The translations under genes were made by a program, and so were the position numbers. Of a stretch of DNA of 64,000 nt, positions 25,635 through 34,635 are shown one piece after another. The stretch's first letter is position 1. Each line of letters begins with the position of its first letter. The stretch is from CALHVX01 sp039198065 (GTDB taxonomy: Bacteria > Pseudomonadota > Gammaproteobacteria > Pseudomonadales > Azotimanducaceae), in the NCBI GenBank assembly GCA_039198065.1, contig JBCCTU010000003.1, forward strand, positions 124,001 through 188,000, written 5' to 3'. The notes under the pieces were generated by a model. It was not told the origin of the DNA and did no database searches. It saw only the letters and a program-made list of their open reading frames with translations.

Positions 25635-28313
25635 ATGAGTCTCGATAGCTTCAAATGCCGCCGCACGCTCACCGTTGCGGGTCAGGAATACGACTACTTC
25701 AGCCTACCCGAAGCGGAAGCGAACGGGGCGGGAGCGGTAGCAACGCTACCGATGTCGACGAAAGTGTTGCTGGAAAACCTGCTCCGATTCGAAGACGGGT
25801 CGACTGTGACCGCCGATGACATCCGCGCCGTTGCCGACAGCGCCGCCGTGACCGAAGCAGCGGGAGAAATCGCTTTTCGTCCGGCGCGGGTACTGATGCA
25901 GGACTTCACCGGCGTCCCGGCGGTTGCTGACTTAGCCGCCATGCGCAGCGCCGTTGTCCGCGCCGGCCACGATCCGCAGCTGATCAACCCGCTGTCGCCC
26001 GTTGATCTGGTCATTGATCATTCGGTGATGGTGGATCGGTTCGGCACCGAGACCGCGTTCGAGGAAAACGTCGATCTTGAAATGGAGCGCAATCGAGAAC
26101 GCTATCGGTTTCTTCGCTGGGGTCAGACAGCGTTTGATAACTTCCGCGTCGTACCGCCGGGAACCGGAATCTGTCATCAGGTCAACCTCGAGTACCTAGC
26201 GCGTACGGTCTGGACCAAGACCGTCGACGGCCGCACGCTGGCGTTTCCAGATACGCTCGTTGGCACGGACAGTCACACGACGATGATCAACGGCCTCGGC
26301 GTACTTGGTTGGGGCGTGGGCGGCATTGAGGCTGAGGCCGCGATGCTTGGCCAACCGATCTCGATGCTGACGCCGGAGGTAGTCGGTTTTGCGTTGACGG
26401 GCGCCTTGAGCGAGGGCGTTACGGCGACGGACCTGGTGTTGCGGGTCGTGGAGATGCTGCGCGACAAGGGCGTAGTCGGTAAGTTTGTCGAGTTCTTCGG
26501 AGCCGGTCTCAGTGCGCTGCCCCTTGCGGACCGAGCGACGATTGCCAACATGGCGCCGGAGTATGGTGCGACCTGCGGTTTCTTTCCGATCGATCAGGAA
26601 ACGATTAACTATCTTCGGTTGACCGATCGGCCCGCGGCGACCCTCGAACTTGTTGAGCACTACGCCCGAGCCCAGGGGCTCTGGTGTGACGACAGCACTC
26701 GACCAGGGCGCTACAGCGATACCCTAGCGTTGGATATGAGCACCGTCGTTCCGGCGCTCGCGGGCCCGAAACGACCGCAGGATCGAGTCGCGATGGTCGA
26801 CCTTCGCCGCGCCTTCGATGAGGCCATGGAACTGTCCGGTCGGGCTGCAACAAAGGATCACCGGGTGCCGGTGCCGGGCACTGACTTCGACCTCGGTCAC
26901 GGCGACGTGGTGATTGCTGCGATCACGTCCTGCACCAATACCTCGAACCCGGCGGTTATGTTGGGTGCAGGACTCGTCGCGCGCAAAGCGCTTGAGCGCG
27001 GTTTGATGGTCAAGCCTTGGGTTAAGACGTCGCTTGCTCCGGGTTCAAAGGTAGTAACCGACTACCTTGAGAAAACCGGGCTCCAGGACGACCTGGATCA
27101 GCTTGGTTTCCATCTGGTGGGCTACGGCTGCACGACCTGCATCGGTAACTCTGGTCCGCTTCCACAAGCCATTTCCAGCGCCATTGCCGAAGGCGATCTG
27201 GTGGTGTCCTCGGTGCTGTCCGGAAATCGAAACTTTGAAGGGCGTGTGCACCAGGAAGTGCGATCGAACTGGCTCGCGTCGCCGCCGCTTGTGGTCGCCT
27301 ACGCGCTTGCGGGCACGACGCGCATCAATCTCGCCACTGACCCCATTGCCGTCGACCCCGCCGGTGCGACCGTGTACCTCAAAGACTTGTGGCCATCAAA
27401 TGCTGAGATCGCAACGGCGAACGCACAGGTGAATGCAGACATGTTTGACCGGCAGTATGCCGATGTCTTCAGCGGCACACAGGAATGGCAAGCGATTGCC
27501 GTAGATGCAGGCGGAACCTATGAGTGGGAGCCGTCGACGTATATCCAGGAACCGCCGTTTTTCGCCGTTGGGGAGAGCCATGAGCAGAACGCGACGATCC
27601 GAGGTGCCCGGATACTGGCGTTGCTCGGGGATTCGGTGACGACGGATCACATCTCACCGGCAGGAGCGATCCAGGCCGACAGTCCCGCCGGGCAGTACCT
27701 TACGCAGGCCGGGGTCGATGTTGGGGACTTCAACAGCTATGGATCGCGACGCGGGAATCACGAAGTCATGATGCGCGGGACCTTCGCCAACATTCGGATC
27801 CGCAACGAAATGACTCCCGACTTAGAAGGTGGATACACGCGGCACGTGCTGAGTGGTGAGCGCGTCAGTATTTTTGATGCTGCCACCCGCTATCAGGGCG
27901 AAGGCACACCGCTGGTGATTTTCGCAGGCAAGGAGTACGGCACCGGTTCGAGCCGCGATTGGGCTGCCAAGGGCACACGGCTGCTCGGCGTCAGGGCCGT
28001 TGTGGTCGAGAGCTTCGAGCGCATCCACCGCTCTAACCTGATCGGTATGGGCGTGTTGCCGCTGCAGTTTGTGGACGGCGACAGCCGCCACACGCTCGCG
28101 CTGACCGGCGATGAAACCGTCGACATCGATCTTGCCGATGGTGCGACGGAGCTGCTCCCGCGACAGCCGCTTGTCGTGCGCGTGAGAACCGCCGAAGGCG
28201 CGGAGCGCACGGCGCGCCTGATCAGCCGTTTGGACACAGACAACGAAGTCGCCTACTTCAAGAGCGGCGGCATACTCCAATACGTTCTGGACAACCTCAT
28301 TGCTGACGCTTGA
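25635..28313 (+). CDS. acnA: Aconitate hydratase A
   Basis: An 892-residue TCA-cycle enzyme that interconverts citrate and isocitrate on a [4Fe-4S] cluster. Cluster ligands are visible as the Cys in TSCTNTSNP and the CxxC in GYGCTTCIGNSGPL. Other AcnA landmarks are TDSHTTMINGLGVLGWGVGGIEAEA, VSSVLSGNRNFEGRVH, GDSVTTDHISPAG and the swivelling domain's GTGSSRDWAAKG. Length is normal. A purine-rich stretch (GAAAGGGG) lies about 12 bases before ATG 25635. AcnA is usually the stationary-phase or stress-stable form when two aconitases are present. Confidence 0.96.
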   Translation: MSLDSFKCRRTLTVAGQEYDYFSLPEAEANGAGAVATLPMSTKVLLENLLRFEDGSTVTADDIRAVADSAAVTEAAGEIAFRPARVLMQDFTGVPAVADLAAMRSAVVRAGHDPQLINPLSPVDLVIDHSVMVDRFGTETAFEENVDLEMERNRERYRFLRWGQTAFDNFRVVPPGTGICHQVNLEYLARTVWTKTVDGRTLAFPDTLVGTDSHTTMINGLGVLGWGVGGIEAEAAMLGQPISMLTPEVVGFALTGALSEGVTATDLVLRVVEMLRDKGVVGKFVEFFGAGLSALPLADRATIANMAPEYGATCGFFPIDQETINYLRLTDRPAATLELVEHYARAQGLWCDDSTRPGRYSDTLALDMSTVVPALAGPKRPQDRVAMVDLRRAFDEAMELSGRAATKDHRVPVPGTDFDLGHGDVVIAAITSCTNTSNPAVMLGAGLVARKALERGLMVKPWVKTSLAPGSKVVTDYLEKTGLQDDLDQLGFHLVGYGCTTCIGNSGPLPQAISSAIAEGDLVVSSVLSGNRNFEGRVHQEVRSNWLASPPLVVAYALAGTTRINLATDPIAVDPAGATVYLKDLWPSNAEIATANAQVNADMFDRQYADVFSGTQEWQAIAVDAGGTYEWEPSTYIQEPPFFAVGESHEQNATIRGARILALLGDSVTTDHISPAGAIQADSPAGQYLTQAGVDVGDFNSYGSRRGNHEVMMRGTFANIRIRNEMTPDLEGGYTRHVLSGERVSIFDAATRYQGEGTPLVIFAGKEYGTGSSRDWAAKGTRLLGVRAVVVESFERIHRSNLIGMGVLPLQFVDGDSRHTLALTGDETVDIDLADGATELLPRQPLVVRVRTAEGAERTARLISRLDTDNEVAYFKSGGILQYVLDNLIADA

Positions 28314-28330
28314 TCGTCTAGAGTCAGCGC

Positions 28331-29638
28331 TTAGCCGTCCATAACGGAGCTGTCGCTTTCGGTACTACCCTTTGCGTCGGCCTGCTGAGTGGGAACATAA
28401 CGCGGCAGGCTGGAAAGCAGCGCTTCATCGTAGGCTGGAGCTTCGAACAGCAGCGGGTAATAGTAGTTGCGCAGGTTGGCGTGGAAGCGGCGAACGTCCG
28501 CTTCGTAGTCGAGCGCCGCTGCCAAGTCGGTCTCGCCCAAGCGCTGCAGGACCCGCTCAATCAGCGCCGGCGGTGCGACGACGGCAAGCCATCCGGCGAG
28601 CGCATCGCGCCGCTGTAATCCGTCGCGGTAGGCAAGCGCCAGGGGTTCTGCGGTCTGATCACCCACCTGTTGGAACGCGTAGTACCACTTCCACTCGAAC
28701 TGGCTGTCAAACGCTGTGTAGTCCCGCCACTCAGGATGCCGTTCAATGAACGGATCGAAGGTTGCGGTCTTTGGCAAATCCCAGGCGTCGTTCACCGCTT
28801 CGCGTTGCGTCAGCGCGATTTCACCGAGCGATGGCACCGGGACGGCTCGCTCAACGATCGTCCGGCCGGCCGCCGGCACAACAATCGCGAGCAGCAGCCA
28901 GACGCCAAGCAGTGCACAGAAAATCACCGGCCCGGACTGCTGCAGCCGTGCCAAGCGTTGGCACACGAGGGTCCAGAACGCGGCGTAGGCAAGCACGGCA
29001 AGCGTCGCTAGCGAGAGCGTGCCGAGGGCTACATGGTTTATCACGCCGGCCAGCAGAAGCGGCAGCAGTACCGCAACCGTTAGCGCGCCGCTACGAAGCC
29101 AGGCCCGCGTCCGGAACAGCGCCACACTGCTGCCCGCGGTCGCCTCCAACAACTCGAACCGACCGGCGTCGCGTTCCGACGCGCGAAGGTCGTGCAGGAT
29201 TAGAATCAAGAAGAGGGGCAACAGCAGGCTTACGACGAAGGCATAGTCAAAGCGCCCGAGCAGTGCAAACGTCGGGTTCGCGACGTCGCGTTCATGGATC
29301 TGTCCTTCCAGCGCAAGCATTCGAATCCGATGCTTCCACGGCAACGCGTCGCGATGCCCGAGAGCGGCAAAGCTCAACGGGGCCGGCGGGTCCCAGGTCA
29401 GGTGAAAGGTGTAGTAGGCCGAACTGCCCCAGTCACCGTGGGCTTCGATGGCACGGGCACGCTCGATCTGATCTGCCGTTTGCAGGTTCGCCAGCTCCGC
29501 GCGCTGAGCGGCGACCTCACCTAGACCGGTCGCCACCGCGTAACTTGCCAGAACGAGCGCAACCACGATCCAGAGCAGTGAACTGCGCTCGCGAAGGAAA
29601 AAGCCAACCTCCCGGCGCCAGGCGTTCGGGGCACTCAT
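28331..29638 (-). CDS. ABC-2 type permease, DUF3526-like (second permease)
   Basis: A 435-residue membrane protein. TM1 is near residues 20-40. A large periplasmic loop follows (EAHGDWGSSAYYTFHLTWDPPAP...). A cluster of TM segments comes next (FDYAFVVSLLLPLFLILIL, ALTVAVLLPLLLAGV, LVCQRL, VIFCALLGVWLLLAIVVPAAG). After these are a second soluble domain and a C-terminal tail. It is homologous in plan to the neighbouring permease and the two probably form the heterodimeric channel of one exporter. ATG 29638 overlaps the upstream stop by 4 bases. The final TM expected at the C-terminus in the partner is absent here. Confidence 0.8.
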   Translation of the reverse strand: MSAPNAWRREVGFFLRERSSLLWIVVALVLASYAVATGLGEVAAQRAELANLQTADQIERARAIEAHGDWGSSAYYTFHLTWDPPAPLSFAALGHRDALPWKHRIRMLALEGQIHERDVANPTFALLGRFDYAFVVSLLLPLFLILILHDLRASERDAGRFELLEATAGSSVALFRTRAWLRSGALTVAVLLPLLLAGVINHVALGTLSLATLAVLAYAAFWTLVCQRLARLQQSGPVIFCALLGVWLLLAIVVPAAGRTIVERAVPVPSLGEIALTQREAVNDAWDLPKTATFDPFIERHPEWRDYTAFDSQFEWKWYYAFQQVGDQTAEPLALAYRDGLQRRDALAGWLAVVAPPALIERVLQRLGETDLAAALDYEADVRRFHANLRNYYYPLLFEAPAYDEALLSSLPRYVPTQQADAKGSTESDSSVMDG

Positions 29639-31071
29639 GGCGTCAAGCGCCGTGAGCTGATGGCCAAGGCGACGACACCGAGCACGAGCCACAGTCCAAG
29701 CATCAACAGTGCCGGGAGCGCCTCGACTAACCGCTCGGTGGGCTTCGCCGGCTCGAAATGAAAGTCCGTCAGCACGGCCCAGTTATCGGCGCTGACCCGA
29801 CTGCGTCGCGAGGCTTCGTCGCTCGTGTTGCGGTTGATGTCGTCAAGGTAGGACAGCTCGCTCGCGTGAACTCGATTCAATCCCTGGACGAACGCGAAGC
29901 GCTCCGCTTCTGCTTCGCGCAGAAACCGGTGGTGAGTGGCGAGGTCCGTACCCGCCAGCGCGCGCGAGGCGAATCCAACGGCGAGATAGGGGGACAGCCA
30001 GCCGTAGCGTGCGGCGTGGGCCGCCTGGTGCTCCGTTGCTGCAAACCGATCTTCGGCGTAGCGGTTCATGAGCGCGGTCAGGTCCGCCTCCGACTGTTCG
30101 GCGACTACGCCCCGCAGGTTGACCGGTAGCGCCTCGACCTCCGTGACGCCGTACTGCGCCAGCAGTTCGTCGCGAAGTTTGGTGAACGCAGGGTCTGCGG
30201 CGTTGTGCCCGTCGCCGAGCTCCGCCAGCTCCTGCTGCATTTCGAAGTCCGTGGCAATCTTTCCTGGGGTGGGTGACTGGAGCGCCGCCTGGTTCACGGC
30301 GATCGCTGGGAGCAGTAGCGTGACAACAAGCCAGCCGGCCAGCAGGCTCGCGAGCGCCGTGCTGCGCCGGGTGAACACTGCGGAGGCCAGCAACACGGCA
30401 CAGGCCCAGATCGACAGATAGAGCGCGTAGCTTCCGAGCACAACCGCGGCGACCGGTGCCGATGCGCCGCCGAAGACCGCGCCTCCGAGGACCAGGGCCG
30501 CAGGTAACAGTAGTGCGGCCACGATGGCAGCCAGGGCCAGGCCCTTACCGAGCAACAGTTGCCCCGAACCCAGCCCCAGAGCCAGCAGCGGTGCGAGCGT
30601 TTGCGATTCCCGCTCCCGCACGAGGCTGTGGTGGCCCACAAGAATGAGCAAGAGCGGTGCGAAAAACTGGTAGAAGAACGCGGGCGACAGACTTGGCATG
30701 GCGCCGAGGCCCTCGCGCTGGGCGGCGTTGCCCCCCATCGCAGTGTTTTGGCGGTGCCCCTCGAGGAAGATGGTCTGACCTGTGACCGGGTCCAGTCCCG
30801 GGTCGAAGACCGCGAGCGGAGCCGGCGTGCGGAACACGTAGTGCCCGTAGTGAACCATTCGATGGGGGTGTCGATCGGGCTGCGCCAGGAACGTGGCCTC
30901 GGCTTCGTCCTGGTAATGAGTGCGCTCGTGGGTGTCATCGACGATCTGCACCGCTGTGAGTACGGCGGCGGCGATCAACACGAGTGCCAGCAAGAGAACG
31001 GCGGCGCGGACCAGGTTCGACCGTTGCCAGAAGCGCCATTCGTCGGCGGCGACCGCGAGAATCTGGCTCAT
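29635..31071 (-). CDS. ABC-2 type permease, DUF3526-like (first permease)
   Basis: A 478-residue inner-membrane protein. TM1 is near 22-46 and a periplasmic loop at 47-130 carries HYGHYVFRTPAPLAVFDPGLDP. A central block of five or so TM helices includes RESQTLAPLLALGLGSGQLLLGKGLAL, the usual NatB/ABC-2 cytoplasmic re-entry motif. A long soluble domain and a final TM (LPALLMLGLWLVLGVVALA) follow. It overlaps the ATPase gene upstream and the second permease downstream by 4 bases each, so the three are co-translated. Export rather than import is expected for this class. Substrate unknown. Confidence 0.82.
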   Translation of the reverse strand: MSQILAVAADEWRFWQRSNLVRAAVLLLALVLIAAAVLTAVQIVDDTHERTHYQDEAEATFLAQPDRHPHRMVHYGHYVFRTPAPLAVFDPGLDPVTGQTIFLEGHRQNTAMGGNAAQREGLGAMPSLSPAFFYQFFAPLLLILVGHHSLVRERESQTLAPLLALGLGSGQLLLGKGLALAAIVAALLLPAALVLGGAVFGGASAPVAAVVLGSYALYLSIWACAVLLASAVFTRRSTALASLLAGWLVVTLLLPAIAVNQAALQSPTPGKIATDFEMQQELAELGDGHNAADPAFTKLRDELLAQYGVTEVEALPVNLRGVVAEQSEADLTALMNRYAEDRFAATEHQAAHAARYGWLSPYLAVGFASRALAGTDLATHHRFLREAEAERFAFVQGLNRVHASELSYLDDINRNTSDEASRRSRVSADNWAVLTDFHFEPAKPTERLVEALPALLMLGLWLVLGVVALAISSRRLTP

Positions 31072-31790
31072 GCGGCTTCTCCCCGGGCAAAGGCCTGGTG
31101 AACGGCATCGGTTGGAATGGGTTTTCCGGCTTCGGCTTCGAACTCTCCGACCAGCACGCCGTCGCGCAGCAAACCGATACGGTGCGCCACCTGACAGGCG
31201 CCGTACACGTCGTGCGTGACCATCAGCACGGTCCGGCCAGCATCTGCGAGGTTCCGCACCAGCGTGTGCAGTTCGTCAATGGCTAACGGATCAAGCCCTG
31301 AGGTCGGCTCATCGAGCAGCAGAGTATCTGCTTCTCGCAGCAGCGCGAGGGCAATAGCCGTTTTCTGGCGCATGCCCTTCGAGTAGCCGTCCATTGCCTG
31401 ATCGCGCGCGGCGGCCGGCAGATTGACCCGGTCGAGGGCAGCGTCAAGAGCCCCGGCGTCGGCACCAATGCCCGCGAGTTCAAGGAAGTAGCGCAGGTTT
31501 TCGCGGGCGCTGAGGTGCGGGTACAGCGATACCGACTCCGGGAGGTACGCAATCGATCGGCGGATGGTTGTCGTCGCTGTCGCGAGATCAACACCACCGA
31601 CGCGCAGAACACCCGCCGTCGGCTCGAGGAAGCCGAGCAGCGCCAGCAGGGTGGTCGACTTACCGGCACCGTTGCCCCCCAGTAGGGCATACACCTCGCC
31701 CGAGTTGACTTGGAACGTGAGTCCGTTCAAGACCGGTCGGCCGCCTCGGTGCAGGACAACGCGATCGGCTTCGAGCTGTGGGCTCGTCAT
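31068..31790 (-). CDS. ABC transporter ATP-binding protein
   Basis: A 240-residue nucleotide-binding subunit. Walker A is GGNGAGKS (38-45), the Q-loop region is SIAYLPES, the signature is YSKGMRQK and Walker B is TLLLDEPTSGLDP, followed by the H-loop MVTHD. The GMRQK-type signature is typical of CcmA/NatA/GldA-like exporters. It has a very strong Shine-Dalgarno (CGGAGGAAACC before ATG 31790), consistent with being the first gene of the three-gene exporter unit. A candidate promoter region lies in 31800-31880. Confidence 0.92.
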   Translation of the reverse strand: MTSPQLEADRVVLHRGGRPVLNGLTFQVNSGEVYALLGGNGAGKSTTLLALLGFLEPTAGVLRVGGVDLATATTTIRRSIAYLPESVSLYPHLSARENLRYFLELAGIGADAGALDAALDRVNLPAAARDQAMDGYSKGMRQKTAIALALLREADTLLLDEPTSGLDPLAIDELHTLVRNLADAGRTVLMVTHDVYGACQVAHRIGLLRDGVLVGEFEAEAGKPIPTDAVHQAFARGEAA

Positions 31791-31890
31791 GGTTTCCTCC
31801 GGAGTGCGCTAGGCAAAACACAAGGGTGCGGTCACCCGGTAGATACAATGTTACAGCACGAATTGTGACGATCCAGTGTGATGCATAGAC

Positions 31891-31930
31891 ACGCGGGGAT
31901 CCGCGGGGATCCGCGGGGATCTGCGGGGTT
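31891..31930. repeat. Four tandem 10-bp GC-rich repeats
   Basis: Four consecutive units at 31891, 31901, 31911 and 31921: ACGCGGGGAT, CCGCGGGGAT, CCGCGGGGAT, CTGCGGGGTT. The array lies 100 bases upstream of the divergent exporter operon and 160 bases before the first micro-ORF. One unit is almost one helical turn, so a protein reading one unit would see all copies on the same DNA face. Confidence 0.85.
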
Positions 31931-32089
31931 AGCGATCGGGTGGCGTTCGTCGGCTGTCGCTGGGTGTTAAACCTTTTTCGTCGTTGATGTGTCTCATGCC
32001 GTACAGACAGGCGAACGAGGACCGCGCAACACTCGCCGCTTGGGTAAAGCGGTCCAGCGCAGCCTTCAGCACCATCGGGAGTACGGACC

Positions 32090-32263
32090 ATGATCGATCG
32101 ACGCGAATCACAGCTCATCGCCCTTGAACACCCGAACCGCGGCGGTCGCCGGGCGGCACTGCTGGTTGGTCCCACGGCTGCGGCGACACCCGCGCGGCCC
32201 ATCTTCCCCGTGCTGCCCGGTGTCTCAAGATTGTCCAGCGTCTCACGGCTGCGCTCGGCGTAA
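32090..32263 (+). CDS. Micro-ORF A: small unknown protein, paralogous to micro-ORF B
   Basis: A 57-residue ORF beginning MIDRRESQLIALEHPNR, with GGGAG 8 bases before the ATG. The N-terminal 17 residues match those of the ORF at 32356. There are 8 identities beyond the start, plus conservative changes (D/N, L/M, I/L, H/Q). The rest is Arg/Ala/Pro-rich with no membrane segment or signal peptide and does not align. I do not recognise the family. A 60-codon minus-strand frame overlaps it but has no comparable support. Upstream spacer 31931-32089 holds nothing else that I can identify. Confidence 0.5.
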   Translation: MIDRRESQLIALEHPNRGGRRAALLVGPTAAATPARPIFPVLPGVSRLSSVSRLRSA

Positions 32264-32355
32264 CGAAGCGGAAAAAAACGTGCTCCGGTTCTGGTTCTGT
32301 TCAGCGCGTTCCGCCTAGGCTGAAAACTCGTAAGGGATCAGTAGGAAGTTGTCCC

Positions 32356-32505
32356 GTGATCAATCGCAACGAATCACGCATGCTTGCCAAGGAGCAGGCG
32401 AATCGAATTCATCGCCTTCGCACCGGCGCTGCTGCGCCAGCTCCCGGTACCGATGAGCAGCGGGCAGTAAACCCCCATCGGACGATGCGCCAACCGCGAC
32501 GCTGA
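32356..32505 (+). CDS. Micro-ORF B: small unknown protein, paralogous to micro-ORF A
   Basis: A 49-residue ORF beginning with GTG as VINRNESRMLAKEQANR, preceded by AGGAAG 7 bases upstream. Of the eight identical residues shared with micro-ORF A, four use different synonymous codons. This suggests conservation of the peptide rather than of the DNA. The C-terminus (HRTMRQPRR) is basic. The gap between the two ORFs (32264-32355) carries a GAAAAAAA run. The 172 bases after this ORF hold G-rich repeats and an AGCTTTCTT direct repeat upstream of the lipoprotein gene. Confidence 0.5.
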   Translation: MINRNESRMLAKEQANRIHRLRTGAAAPAPGTDEQRAVNPHRTMRQPRR

Positions 32506-32677
32506 CCACGACGGCCCACGCCGCCCAGACCAACTGGCGGCGGGCAGGCGGGCGGGCAGGTAAGGTGTTTCATCTGCGTTGAGCTTTCTTAAGCTTTCTT
32601 GAGGCGCCTGAAGACCGCAACGCTTAACGCTTCGCTAGGGTGGCGCGATTGTCCTAGCTGATGGGTATCCGTGCGCC

Positions 32678-34057
32678 ATGGTCGTTTTGCGTTTGCTTCG
32701 GTGTTTGTCCGTTTGTGCTTTGCCCCTGTTGACCGCCTGCGGCAGCAGCGACAGTTCCAACGATCCTGCCGACGGCGCCTACCAATTCGTTAACGCGCTC
32801 CCTGACTCGCCGACGCTCGAACTGACGATCCGGCTTGACGACGACCTATTTCAGAGCGTTCCGGTGTTCGGTTACCAGCAGAGCACCTCACTGCAAACCA
32901 TCAATCGCGACGTCTACACCTACGAGGTCAGTTACGTTGACCCGATCAGTGGTGACTCGGAAACGCTGCTGCCGGAAACCGAGTTCGAGGTGCTGCGCGA
33001 TACGGTGCACACCTTTGTGTTGACCGGCAGCTTTGCGACGCCACAGGTTCAGCGGCTTGAGGCATCGCTCGACGTGTTCGACGCCGACGAAGATGAGATT
33101 CAGCTGCGGGCCCTAAACCTCAGCAGCGAGACCGCAGTCATCTATCTCGGAGGGCCGGATGCGGGGCTGAATGGGGATACGCTGCTCGCCACCCTGGCCC
33201 CCGGCGTTGGCAACGACGCGCTGCTTCGCGAGGATCCTGAGGACAGCACCTATCGGCTGCGGGTTACTGCTGAGAACAGCGCCGCCGTCGTCTACGATTC
33301 CGGTGAGTTCGACATTGCCGCCCGCAGTCGCCGGCTGATCGTGCTGACGGACGCGGTCGGACCGGATGCCCGCGGACCATCGGTGTTCCTTGTCTCAGAG
33401 GCCGGAGCCAGCGCGTTCACCAACGCCGCTGCAAACAGCGCGATCCAGCTCCTCAGCGTGGTGTCACAGCTGCCTTCCATCGAGGCTCAGCTGACCAATA
33501 CGGCTACCGAGGAGACCTTGGTGGTTGCGGATCTGTCCCTAGGTGTTCCGAGTTCGTTCACCGCGGCCGAGCCGGGCTTCATAACCCTGACTGCCGCCGA
33601 TGCCGACGGCCTTTTCGACGCCACCTCAACCATCAGCATCGATGAGGACGCGTTCTATACCGTCGTTGTGGGCGACGGCGAAGACCGGGTGACCCGTGCC
33701 AATCGCGCCGAGTACCGTCGCGTTGCGACGCAGACCGCGATTGAGTTCATCAACGGTCTCGAAGCGACCGACGATGAGGACGTGGTTCGTGTCGATCTGT
33801 ACGCGCTCGACGTGGGCGATTCCCTCGCCGACGCAGCGCCGATCATGGTTGGGGTCGAGTTTCTCAGTTCGGTGAACTCGACCGTTCCTGCGACGACTCT
33901 CGATTTGGTGGTCACGACCTCGGGCACGGAATCGATTCTGGCTGGGCCTCTGCGAGTTAGCTTTCCTGACCGCGAGGCGCGACTGATCTCGGTGACCGAA
34001 GCTGCGGGCGGTGGTTTACCCAACCAGATTTTGGTCGCCCCTGTCGCGCTGCCGTGA
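32678..34057 (+). CDS. DUF4397-like lipoprotein
   Basis: A 459-residue secreted lipoprotein. The lipobox is LLTAC with Cys21, followed by Gly-Ser-Ser, so outer-membrane sorting is likely. The mature protein looks like repeated beta-sandwich domains: YQFVNALPDSPTLELTI (residues 35-51) and a similar IEFINGL unit near 350 resemble the start of DUF4397 domains. It is strongly acidic (many Asp/Glu), with no catalytic motif seen. Its last 4 bases overlap the GTG start of the next gene, an outer-membrane barrel, so the two are probably made together as an envelope pair. Confidence 0.75.
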   Translation: MVVLRLLRCLSVCALPLLTACGSSDSSNDPADGAYQFVNALPDSPTLELTIRLDDDLFQSVPVFGYQQSTSLQTINRDVYTYEVSYVDPISGDSETLLPETEFEVLRDTVHTFVLTGSFATPQVQRLEASLDVFDADEDEIQLRALNLSSETAVIYLGGPDAGLNGDTLLATLAPGVGNDALLREDPEDSTYRLRVTAENSAAVVYDSGEFDIAARSRRLIVLTDAVGPDARGPSVFLVSEAGASAFTNAAANSAIQLLSVVSQLPSIEAQLTNTATEETLVVADLSLGVPSSFTAAEPGFITLTAADADGLFDATSTISIDEDAFYTVVVGDGEDRVTRANRAEYRRVATQTAIEFINGLEATDDEDVVRVDLYALDVGDSLADAAPIMVGVEFLSSVNSTVPATTLDLVVTTSGTESILAGPLRVSFPDREARLISVTEAAGGGLPNQILVAPVALP

Positions 34058-34614
34058 GGTTCCAGCGTTGCGGTTTGGGCGTTGCAAGCCTGTGGTGGGC
34101 GCTGGGGACAGTCGCTGTATCGGTCGCGTCTACGGCGACCGCCGCTGAGGGCGACCGCTGGTACGCGGGCGCAGCGATCGGTCTTTACGACACCGACTAT
34201 GCCGATGGGGATCTCCCGCACCTCACCAGTAGCGCGTACAGCGCGTTCATCGGTTACGACCTGCACCGGTTTCTGGCGCTGGAGTTTGCGCTTGATCTGA
34301 TCGAAACCGATGCCGATGCCGGGCGCGGTAACGACCAGACCCGCTATGGCGCGCTGGGTTTTTCACCCGCCCTGGTGGTCAAGTTCCCGTTTCCAGAGTC
34401 GGACGTTGAAGCCTTTCTTCGGCTAGGCACGTCGCTGCACGACTACGAGCTCGAGTCGGTGAACCGGTCGGGCTTGGTCAAGGACAAGCGCTGGGCACCG
34501 GCCTGGGAGGTAGGACTTCGTGGTGAACACCTGTTTCTAGAGTACCTGTACCACGGTGAGGAACAGGGCTTGATCATGGAACAGCTGCGCGTGGGCGTTC
34601 GCCTGCGCTGGTGA
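34054..34614 (+). CDS. Outer-membrane beta-barrel protein
   Basis: A 186-residue protein with a signal peptide (ASLWWALGTVAVSVASTATAAEG) followed by an eight-strand-sized barrel of the OmpA/OmpW-like 'outer membrane beta-barrel' class. Strands such as WYAGAAIGLYDTDY, AYSAFIGYDLHRFLALEFALDLIE and VEAFLRLGTSLHDYE alternate hydrophobic and polar residues. The C-terminus is LRVGVRLRW, with the aromatic last residue recognised by the BAM complex. The start is GTG at 34054, overlapping the lipoprotein stop as GTGA. Function unknown. Confidence 0.82.
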   Translation: MRFQRCGLGVASLWWALGTVAVSVASTATAAEGDRWYAGAAIGLYDTDYADGDLPHLTSSAYSAFIGYDLHRFLALEFALDLIETDADAGRGNDQTRYGALGFSPALVVKFPFPESDVEAFLRLGTSLHDYELESVNRSGLVKDKRWAPAWEVGLRGEHLFLEYLYHGEEQGLIMEQLRVGVRLRW

Positions 34615-34635
34615 GAGTCAGCGTGAGACTGAGCG

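Noticed and set aside
31929..32111. 60-codon minus-strand frame overlapping micro-ORF A
   Set aside because: It needs a GTG start with no clear Shine-Dalgarno and has no paralogue in the window. Micro-ORF A has better support, though this frame cannot be fully excluded.
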